Assembly: GCA_020025655.1 (NCBI GenBank)
Contig: JAHHRR010000071.1
Span: forward strand, 1-5,883
DNA length: 5,883 bases
DNA from: Oscillospiraceae bacterium
Lineage (GTDB): Bacteria; Bacillota; Clostridia; Oscillospirales; Oscillospiraceae
Direction of reading: 5' to 3'
In this document: piece by piece, positions 1-5,470 of the stretch
How the letters are laid out: each line of letters starts with the position of its first letter
How positions within the stretch are numbered: position 1 is the stretch's first letter
Translations under genes and position numbers: made by a program
Notes under the pieces: generated by a model
Told to the model about the DNA's origin: nothing
Database searches by the model: none
The model's input: the letters and a program-made list of their open reading frames with translations, nothing else

Positions 1-1226
1 TTTTTAAGACGTGCATATCTGGGCAGAGAATGCTCCATAGGAAGTTCAGGTTCACCCTGAATAAGAGGAAGAACGTAGTCAATGAACTCGTGCTTAACGC
101 CGTTGTGCTCCTCGTTTATCCACTCAAGGGGAACTTTCTTTTCATAGTTTGCAACAGCTTCAAGGGGGAGAAGCTCCATTACGCACTTGTAGTTGCCGTT
201 TTCGTACTCACGCTTGAAAGCAACCATTTTACCGGTTACACCTCTGACAGCCTGATTTACAGCTTCTTTACCTGCTGCACAAGCCTCACTTACATCAGTA
301 GCGGAAGCCAGATGTGCGCCGCAGCGCTGGAGAAGGCTCAACTCTACACCGCGAACCTTTGCACCGGTGCGCTCTTTAACGACATTTGCAAGCATAGAGG
401 CCAGACCGCCCAACTGAGCGTGACCGAAACCGTCCTGTGCTGCGGTTTTAGCTTCGGAAACGAAGCTGCCGTCAGCATAGTGAATACCTTCGGAAACTGC
501 AACAAAAACGTTGCCGGTCTTATTATATACAGCACAAATATCGTCGAGGAATTTTTCCATATCGAAATCATATTCGGGAAGATAAATAAGGTCGGGACCT
601 GAGCCAAACTCAGTTGCGAGAGCAGCGCTTGCTGCAAGCCAACCGGCGTGACGGCCCATAATCTCAACGATGGTGACCATTCCGGTATCGTATACTCTTG
701 CATCTTTATTCATTTCCATGCATGAAGTTGCAATGTATTTTGCGGCACTTGGAAAGCCGGGGCAGTGGTCGGTGCCGAAAAGATCGTTATCTATGGTCTT
801 AGGAACACCCATAACGCGGCATTCGTAACCGACGGATTCCATGTAACGGCTGATTTTATTGCAGGTATCCATGGAATCATTACCGCCGTTATAGAAGAAG
901 TATCTTACGTTGTATTTCTTGAAGATCTCAAGAATACGCTTGTAGTCTGTATCGTCTTTTTCAGGATCAGCTATCTTGTAACGGCAGGAACCCAGCTCGG
1001 AAGAGGGGGTATGAAGCAAAAGCTCCAATTCCTTGGGGTCTTCCTCGTCCATAACATAAAGCTTGTCATCAAGAACACCCTTAATACCGTTTGCAGCGCC
1101 GTAAACTGTTGTAATTTCGTCAGCGTCCAGTGCTGCTCTGATAACGCCGTAAGCACTGGCATTGATAACCGCGGTGGGACCGCCTGACTGACCGAAAATA
1201 CAGGAGCCTATAAGTTTTTCACTCAT
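1..1226 (-). CDS. pfp: Pyrophosphate-dependent 6-phosphofructokinase (diphosphate--fructose-6-phosphate 1-phosphotransferase), 3' end cut by window
   Basis: This is a cytoplasmic glycolytic enzyme of the PFK family. The predicted reaction is reversible phosphorylation of fructose-6-phosphate to fructose-1,6-bisphosphate with PPi as donor. I translated 408 uninterrupted codons from the ATG at 1226-1224, preceded by a GAGAGGAAG ribosome site (1242-1234). Visible motifs are the N-terminal loop FGQSGGPTAVIN (residues 11-22), GGNDS (114-118), PKTIDND (142-148, catalytic Asp146) and MGRHAGW (190-196). Donor choice rests on two positions: Asp117 and Lys143 replace the glycines that ATP-dependent enzymes carry there, which is the PPi-type signature. 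Asn116 stands where E. coli ATP-PFK has the Mg-binding Asp103; I believe GGND is usual in this clade, but that is from memory. No stop codon lies inside the window. Family proteins are about 400-420 residues, so only a few residues should be missing. It is transcribed divergently from fba, the next glycolytic step. I found no convincing promoter for it. Confidence 0.93.
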   Translation of the reverse strand, partial: MSEKLIGSCIFGQSGGPTAVINASAYGVIRAALDADEITTVYGAANGIKGVLDDKLYVMDEEDPKELELLLHTPSSELGSCRYKIADPEKDDTDYKRILEIFKKYNVRYFFYNGGNDSMDTCNKISRYMESVGYECRVMGVPKTIDNDLFGTDHCPGFPSAAKYIATSCMEMNKDARVYDTGMVTIVEIMGRHAGWLAASAALATEFGSGPDLIYLPEYDFDMEKFLDDICAVYNKTGNVFVAVSEGIHYADGSFVSEAKTAAQDGFGHAQLGGLASMLANVVKERTGAKVRGVELSLLQRCGAHLASATDVSEACAAGKEAVNQAVRGVTGKMVAFKREYENGNYKCVMELLPLEAVANYEKKVPLEWINEEHNGVKHEFIDYVLPLIQGEPELPMEHSLPRYARLK

Positions 1227-1284
1227 AAAGAAACTTCCTCTCAAAATAATTTTTAAAAATTTCGTGTTTTGTCTAATGTGCTTA

Positions 1285-1313
1285 TTGATTATGTTTCAGA
1301 TTAAGGATATAAT
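1285..1313 (+). promoter_or_regulatory. Sigma-A type promoter of fba
   Basis: The -35 TTGATT (1285-1290) and -10 TATAAT (1308-1313) are separated by 17 bp. The -10 is perfect and the -35 matches consensus at four of six positions. The predicted transcription start is near 1320, giving a leader of about 60 nt before the fba ATG. No other plus-strand promoter of similar quality is visible in the pfp-fba gap. Confidence 0.75.
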
Positions 1314-1318
1314 ATAAA

Positions 1319-1355
1319 TACAGATTTGTAAATATGCTAAATGAACAAATTTGTA
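1319..1355 (+). repeat. Inverted repeat at the predicted fba transcription start
   Basis: TACAGATTTGT (1319-1329) pairs with ACAAATTTGTA (1345-1355) across a 15-nt loop. The result is 11 pairs, counting one G-U as RNA. The repeat begins where transcription should start, so it could be a repressor operator or a 5' hairpin on the fba mRNA. There is no T-run after it that fits an intrinsic terminator, and it is AT-rich, so the hairpin would be weak. Function is inferred; the repeat itself is read directly. Confidence 0.45.
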
Positions 1356-1380
1356 GATTTTTTGAAGGAGATTTTAAAAT

Positions 1381-2316
1381 ATGCCTCTTGTTACTACAAA
1401 AGAAATGTTTGAAAAAGCATACAAAGGCGGTTACGCTATTGGTGCTTTCAATGTGAACAACATGGAAATCGTTCAAGGTATCACCGAAGCTGCAAAAGAA
1501 CTGAACGCACCGCTTATTTTGCAGGTATCAAAGGGCGCTCGCGCTTATGCAAACCACACCTATCTTATGAAGCTGGTTGAAGCAGCTGTTATCGAGACCG
1601 GTCTGCCTATCGCACTTCATCTCGACCACGGCGACAGCTTCGAGCTTTGCAAATCCTGCATTGATGGTGGATTTACTTCCGTTATGATAGATGCATCCGC
1701 CAAATCCTTCGAGGATAACATAGCTCTTACCCGTCAGGTAGTTGATTATGCTCACGACCACGGCGTGGTGGTTGAGGCAGAGCTTGGCACTCTGGCAGGC
1801 ATTGAGGACGAAGTTAATGTTTCCGAAGAGGACAGCTCCTATACAAGACCTGAGGATGTTCAGGAATTCGTTGAACGTACTCAGTGCGATTCTCTGGCTA
1901 TCGCAATCGGCACTTCTCATGGCGCATATAAATTCAAACCCGGAACCGACCCCAAGCTCAGACTTGATATTCTGGAAGAGGTTGAGCGCAGACTTCCCGG
2001 TTTCCCCATAGTCCTTCATGGCTCTTCTTCTGTACCTCAGGAATTCGTAAAGACTATCAATGAAAACGGCGGTAACATGCCCGGCGCTATCGGTATTCCC
2101 GAGGAACAGCTTCGCATGGCAGCAAAGATGGCTGTCTGCAAGATCAATATAGACTCTGACCTTCGCCTTGCAATGACCGCAAGCATCCGTCAGTACTTTA
2201 ATGAGCATCCTGACCATTTTGACCCCCGCCAGTACCTTGGACCCGGCCGCGAGGCAATCAAGCAGATGGTTAAGCATAAAATTGTTGATGTTCTCGGCTG
2301 CGACGGCAAGGCCTGA
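1381..2316 (+). CDS. fba: Fructose-1,6-bisphosphate aldolase, class II
   Basis: This is a zinc-dependent cytoplasmic aldolase that reversibly cleaves fructose-1,6-bisphosphate to dihydroxyacetone phosphate and glyceraldehyde-3-phosphate. It has 311 residues, normal for the shorter class II bacterial form. The ATG at 1381 is preceded by GAAGGAG (1364-1370) at 10-nt spacing. The first class II signature, ALHLDHG, covers residues 78-84, with Asp82 as the expected proton donor and His83 as a metal ligand. The second signature, VEAELGTLAGIED, spans 131-143. His180 (GTSHGAYK) and His213 (VLHGSSS) fit the other zinc ligands, and NIDSD (256-260) fits the substrate phosphate and Schiff-free catalytic loop. 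Every expected metal and substrate residue is present, so it should be active. Related tagatose-bisphosphate aldolases share the fold, but the neighbouring phosphofructokinase favours the glycolytic assignment. The gene has its own promoter, and no terminator follows it. Confidence 0.95.
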   Translation: MPLVTTKEMFEKAYKGGYAIGAFNVNNMEIVQGITEAAKELNAPLILQVSKGARAYANHTYLMKLVEAAVIETGLPIALHLDHGDSFELCKSCIDGGFTSVMIDASAKSFEDNIALTRQVVDYAHDHGVVVEAELGTLAGIEDEVNVSEEDSSYTRPEDVQEFVERTQCDSLAIAIGTSHGAYKFKPGTDPKLRLDILEEVERRLPGFPIVLHGSSSVPQEFVKTINENGGNMPGAIGIPEEQLRMAAKMAVCKINIDSDLRLAMTASIRQYFNEHPDHFDPRQYLGPGREAIKQMVKHKIVDVLGCDGKA

Positions 2317-2343
2317 AGCTAGTTAAATATCTTTCAGGAGGTG
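2312..2343 (+). promoter_or_regulatory. Ribosome site deciding a TTG start, with possible translational-coupling hairpin
   Basis: The Shine-Dalgarno AGGAGGTG (2336-2343) is near perfect. An upstream in-frame GTG at 2341 lies inside it and cannot be its start, whereas TTG at 2350 follows the AGGAGG core by 8 nt. CCTGAA (2312-2317), which contains the fba stop codon, is the reverse complement of TTCAGG (2333-2338), which overlaps the Shine-Dalgarno. The 6-bp stem has a 15-nt loop. Ribosomes finishing fba would open it, so translation of the two genes may be coupled. The pairing is seen; coupling is inferred. Confidence 0.5.
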
Positions 2344-2349
2344 GCAAAT

Positions 2350-4131
2350 TTGAGCAAAACGCCCCAGCATGCAAAGCACGCCGCGCACGCTGCTGAGAAA
2401 AGTTCGTCTGTGAAGTTTTCATGGCCCAAGAAAAAGGCCAAAGAAAATCTGACAGAAGCTGAGGCTGTAGAAAATGACTCTGTTAAAGAGCCTGCTGCCG
2501 AGAAAACCGGCAGCGAATTTACAAAACAAAATTCTCCTGCAGACGGTATTTTTGATAATATATTACTTATAAGGCTTGTTATAGCCTCTGTAATATTTGC
2601 GGTTTCGCTTATTATAAAGATGTCGGCTATTGCAAGAATAATTCTTCTTGTTATTGTTTCAGCTGCGGCGGGATATGATATTTTCCTTAACGCATTAAAT
2701 TCAATCCAAAAGGGCCAGTATTTTGCCACCCATGTAGTTGTATGTTTAGTTACAGTAGTGTCTTTCTTCATTGGCTTCGGCGCAGAAGGCGCGGCACTTA
2801 TGCTGCTCTATCAGATCGGTATTCTTCTTATTAAGTTTACCATTGAAAAAACAAGAAAATCTGCGCAGGATCTTCTCCGTTATCAGGATGCGGAAACCGT
2901 AAGCAAGTATTCCGAGCTTATTAAGCAGGATGAAGTGGGCCACATGGAAATTGAGGACACCATGCGATACAGCTCCGGCTCCATTTTGAAGCTGGCGATG
3001 ATTTTTGCAGTCATCTATGCTTTTGCGCTTCCTCTGACCACCAGTTACAGCTTTGCGGTGTCTATTCACAGGGCTTTAATGATAATCCTCATTGCTACTC
3101 CTGTGTCTGTTGTTGCGGCTATGCCTGTTACGGGAATCGTCGGACTGTGCTACAGCGCCCAGCAGGGCATCCTCTTTAAAGATGCAGAAGCACTGGAAAA
3201 AGCAGGAAGAACAAACGTGGCAGTCATTGATAAAGCCGGCGTTTTCACTGAGGAAATCCCTCGTGTAGTTTCAATATCTTCTGAGATTATTGATAAAGAA
3301 ACTTTCATGAACTTCGCCTCTCATGCGCTGTATTATTCAGAGCAGCCGTTGGCTAAGGCTGTGGCGGCGATAAATAATCAGGAATACAGATTAGAGCTTA
3401 TTACTGATTTTAATGATTATCCCGGCCGCGGCGTTGACCTTAAAATCGGCGGTGCAAGAGTAACACTTGCTACAAGAGAATTCTTCCTAAGCAGGGGAGT
3501 ACAGCCACCTGAAAATGAGAACGACAACGAAAACTGCCAGACATTCTATATGACAGTTTCCGACCGATTTGTCGGCAGCATAGTTATAACGGCTGATATC
3601 AACAATGAAGCTATTGACCTAAGTTCGGGCTTAAATGAACTGGAGCTCAACAGATGCGTTCTCGTGACTGAGGACGGGGAAGAGGAGAGCCAGCGCTTTG
3701 CCTATGAGCTGTCAATGAATGAAGTCGTTTCCGGCTGCGACACTGAGAAAAAACTTAAGCTTATTGATGACCTGAAACAGGACAGAGGCAATCATGTTCT
3801 GTATGTTTATTCAAACGGATTTCAGGCTCATTCAAGTGCTGATATTGATATGAGAGTCGGCAAAAAAGCAAAGTTTGCCGATGCTCAGGTAAAGCAGAAC
3901 TGTCTTGCAAATGTTCCGTTTGCAGTACAGGTCAGCCGACGCATGAAGGAAGTTGCAATTTCAAATGCACTCTTTGCGTTTATAGTAAAAGCAATTTTGA
4001 TTTTCCTCAGTATAATCGGTTACTGTAATATCTGGTTTGCAATCTTCATTGATATGGCTGCAGCACTTGCAACTGTTCTGAATTCAATAAGAGTTACCAA
4101 TGAGTCAATCTTAAAGAATTTTAAACGGTAA
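2350..4131 (+). CDS. Degenerate P1B-type (Zn/Cd class) P-type ATPase homologue, probably catalytically inactive
   Basis: The protein has 593 residues from TTG (2350), chosen because AGGAGGTG overlaps the alternative GTG at 2341. A charged, probably disordered tail (1-67) contains His7, His10 and His13. Eight likely membrane segments lie near 71-90, 94-116, 126-143, 147-166, 212-229, 239-266, 537-557 and 561-580, the P1B arrangement. The cytoplasmic part (267-535) follows the P- and N-domain order of heavy-metal ATPases, but key motifs are altered. The membrane CPC is TPV (250-252). DKTGT is DKAGV (294-298), keeping the phospho-acceptor Asp294. SEHP is SEQP (330-333). TGD is TED (440-442). GDGxND is lost around 487-492. 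GRGV (359-362) and hinge Lys468 remain. Only about 45 residues separate segments 4 and 5, so the actuator domain with TGES is essentially absent. There is no N-terminal metal-binding domain. Metal pumping seems impossible; a scaffold, sensor or regulatory role is speculation. It probably shares the fba transcript. Confidence 0.8.
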   Translation: MSKTPQHAKHAAHAAEKSSSVKFSWPKKKAKENLTEAEAVENDSVKEPAAEKTGSEFTKQNSPADGIFDNILLIRLVIASVIFAVSLIIKMSAIARIILLVIVSAAAGYDIFLNALNSIQKGQYFATHVVVCLVTVVSFFIGFGAEGAALMLLYQIGILLIKFTIEKTRKSAQDLLRYQDAETVSKYSELIKQDEVGHMEIEDTMRYSSGSILKLAMIFAVIYAFALPLTTSYSFAVSIHRALMIILIATPVSVVAAMPVTGIVGLCYSAQQGILFKDAEALEKAGRTNVAVIDKAGVFTEEIPRVVSISSEIIDKETFMNFASHALYYSEQPLAKAVAAINNQEYRLELITDFNDYPGRGVDLKIGGARVTLATREFFLSRGVQPPENENDNENCQTFYMTVSDRFVGSIVITADINNEAIDLSSGLNELELNRCVLVTEDGEEESQRFAYELSMNEVVSGCDTEKKLKLIDDLKQDRGNHVLYVYSNGFQAHSSADIDMRVGKKAKFADAQVKQNCLANVPFAVQVSRRMKEVAISNALFAFIVKAILIFLSIIGYCNIWFAIFIDMAAALATVLNSIRVTNESILKNFKR

Positions 4132-4147
4132 AATAACTCAGACTTAT

Positions 4148-4183
4148 ATAAAATCCGCCATTTATTTGGCGGATTTTATTTTC
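4148..4183 (+). terminator. Intrinsic terminator of the fba-ATPase-like transcript
   Basis: AAAATCCGCC (4150-4159) pairs perfectly with GGCGGATTTT (4168-4177) around a short AT loop. Two or three further A-T pairs extend the stem, and a T-rich tail (4174-4182) follows. It starts 17 nt after the stop codon of the ATPase-like gene. This separates that transcript from the recombinase gene downstream. Confidence 0.92.
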
Positions 4184-4203
4184 GTGATTAGACTAAATTT
4201 GAG

Positions 4204-4232
4204 TTGACATAATATTATTTATAGATTATAAT
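4204..4232 (+). promoter_or_regulatory. Perfect consensus sigma-A promoter upstream of the recombinase
   Basis: TTGACA (4204-4209) and TATAAT (4227-4232) are both exact consensus with a 17-bp spacer. The predicted start is near 4239, leaving about 200 nt before the recombinase ATG. It lies just downstream of the preceding terminator, so it should drive the recombinase gene, or a leader RNA that includes the inverted repeat. Confidence 0.85.
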
Positions 4233-4290
4233 TTAACATGTAGTCAGGGGATAGAACTTCGTATCGTTTCACCTGATTTATAAAATACTA

Positions 4291-4328
4291 ACCTAAGTTC
4301 GCATAATATAGATTAAGCGAACTTAGGT
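4291..4328 (+). other. 12-bp perfect inverted repeat with a dif-like core; candidate Xer recombination site
   Basis: ACCTAAGTTCGC (4291-4302) and GCGAACTTAGGT (4317-4328) are perfect inverted repeats around 14 nt. Read as a Xer site, the core is an arm AGTTCGCATAA (4296-4306), a 6-bp centre TATAGA (4307-4312) and an arm TTAAGCGAACT (4313-4323). The arms are inverted copies at 10 of 11 positions. From memory, the left arm matches the E. coli dif XerC arm (GGTGCGCATAA) at 9 of 11. The right arm matches the B. subtilis dif XerD arm (TTATGTAAACT) at 8 of 11. No T-run follows, so it is not a terminator. Its place 110 bp upstream of a Xer-type recombinase supports a target site. Alternatives are an operator for the recombinase gene or an mRNA hairpin in its leader. 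Confidence 0.55.
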
Positions 4329-4438
4329 ATGGGAATCTTAAGGTTTGGAGCTTAAAAACTGTTCGTAAGGCTTTTGCAGCTCTGATTTTTATGTTTTTAC
4401 TGATTTACACTTATTTTGATTCAAAGGAGTTTATTATA

Positions 4439-5437
4439 ATGAATATAGATAACATTACAGATGCACCGGATATTTTAATGGAGTTTCTTGAATACCATTC
4501 AACTGTGCGCGGACATTCCGATCTGACCATTACCGGCTACTACATGGATTTAAAAATTTTGTTCCGTTTTATTAAAAGACGCCGCGGTTTGGTTTCAAGG
4601 TCAACTCCGTTTAATGAAATTGATATTAGCGATGTAGATATTGATTTTATTAAATCAATTAAAATTGAAGACCTGTATCGCTACCAGTCTTTTTCTCCGG
4701 AAATGCTTAACTCCCCTAACGCCCTGTCTGCCGCCAGCCGCTGTCGTAGAACATCATCTGTAAAATCATTCTATAATTATCTCTGCAATAAGAGACATTT
4801 ACTGGAAACCAATATATGTCAGGAACTTGACATGCCTAAACGTCAGGCCTCCCTGCCCCGCTACCTTGAAGAAAGCGAATGTGAGAGGCTTTTAAGCGCC
4901 TGTGACGGCCCGTTTGCAGAGAGAAATTACTGTATTTTAATGCTTTTTATGTCATGCGGACTGCGTGTTTCGGAGCTTGTTTCACTTAATACTACCGATA
5001 TATATGAAGATCATGTGAGAGTGCTTGGTAAAGGCAATAAGGAGCGTATAATATACTTTGCTGAGGGCTGCCGTGAGGCTATTGACGATTATCTGGTCGT
5101 GAGAAACGATGAGAAATTAAGCCCTGCTGATAAAAATGCGCTGTTTATAAGCCGAAATAACCGGCGTATTACCGTAAGAGCCGTAGAAAAAATGGTAGAT
5201 AAAACTCTGCTGGCAGCCGGACTTGATGCAGAACGGTTTTCACCTCATAAATTAAGGCATACCGCAGCGACGCTGATGCTCAAAAACGGTGTAGATACAA
5301 GAGCTTTGCAGGAGGTTCTGGGACACAGTAACTTAAATACTACCCAGATTTATACCCATATTGACAATGCATCACTTCATGAAGCTGCAAGCGCAAACCC
5401 CATAGGCCGGAAAAAGAAAGAAGATATTGAAGGATAA
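4439..5437 (+). CDS. XerC/XerD-type site-specific tyrosine recombinase
   Basis: This is a DNA recombinase that cuts and rejoins strands through a 3'-phosphotyrosine link, acting as a tetramer on paired sites. I place the start at ATG 4439 because AAAGGAG (4423-4429) lies 9 nt upstream; an in-frame ATG at 4391 has no such site. The protein is 332 residues. The N-terminal SAM-like core-binding domain covers about 10-120, and the catalytic domain about 137-315. All catalytic residues are present: Arg176 (CGLRVSEL), Lys198 (GKGNKER), His270 and Arg273 (HKLRH), His296 (LGHSN) and nucleophile Tyr305 (IYTH). It is some 30 residues longer than classical XerC/XerD, mostly from an acidic insertion near 50-75 (EIDISDVDIDF), a form I associate with Clostridia. 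Resemblance is to chromosomal Xer proteins rather than phage integrases, as no arm-binding domain is seen. Whether it is XerC, XerD or a third paralogue cannot be settled here, so no symbol is given. Confidence 0.92.
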   Translation: MNIDNITDAPDILMEFLEYHSTVRGHSDLTITGYYMDLKILFRFIKRRRGLVSRSTPFNEIDISDVDIDFIKSIKIEDLYRYQSFSPEMLNSPNALSAASRCRRTSSVKSFYNYLCNKRHLLETNICQELDMPKRQASLPRYLEESECERLLSACDGPFAERNYCILMLFMSCGLRVSELVSLNTTDIYEDHVRVLGKGNKERIIYFAEGCREAIDDYLVVRNDEKLSPADKNALFISRNNRRITVRAVEKMVDKTLLAAGLDAERFSPHKLRHTAATLMLKNGVDTRALQEVLGHSNLNTTQIYTHIDNASLHEAASANPIGRKKKEDIEG

Positions 5438-5440
5438 AGA

Positions 5441-5470
5441 AAAAGGACGCATTATGCGTCCTTTTATTTT
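5441..5470. terminator. Bidirectional intrinsic terminator between convergent genes
   Basis: AAAAGGACGCA (5441-5451) pairs perfectly with TGCGTCCTTTT (5455-5465) around a TTA loop. A T-rich tail (to 5471) serves the plus strand, and on the minus strand the A-run before the stem reads as T residues. It ends the recombinase transcript and that of the convergent gene, whose TAA stop (5466-5464) lies in the 3' arm. Confidence 0.9.

Larger units (their letters stand above)
4184..4438 (+). other. Gene-free leader region upstream of the recombinase
   Basis: These 255 bp hold no credible gene. They contain one strong promoter, a presumed transcribed leader of about 200 nt from near 4239, and a large inverted repeat (4291-4328). 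A weaker pairing, TCAGG (4243-4247) with CCTGA (4272-4276), could form another hairpin in the leader. Short open frames, for example from the ATG at 4329, lack a ribosome site. I did not recognise a known riboswitch class. Confidence 0.5.

Noticed and set aside
30..602. A 190-codon plus-strand open frame
   Set aside because: It lies opposite the well-supported phosphofructokinase gene, lacks a ribosome site and shows no recognisable protein pattern.
1528..2277. A 249-codon minus-strand open frame
   Set aside because: It is antisense to the aldolase, whose catalytic residues all check out, and has no supported start signal.
2341..2349. GTG at 2341 as start of the ATPase-like gene
   Set aside because: The GTG lies inside the AGGAGGTG ribosome site; TTG at 2350 is correctly spaced behind it.
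4291..4328. The large inverted repeat as an intrinsic terminator
   Set aside because: The stem is followed by ATGGGAATCTTAAGG rather than a T-run.
4391..4438. Upstream ATG of the recombinase, adding 16 residues
   Set aside because: No ribosome site precedes it, while ATG 4439 follows AAAGGAG at 9 nt; the extra residues look like translated leader.
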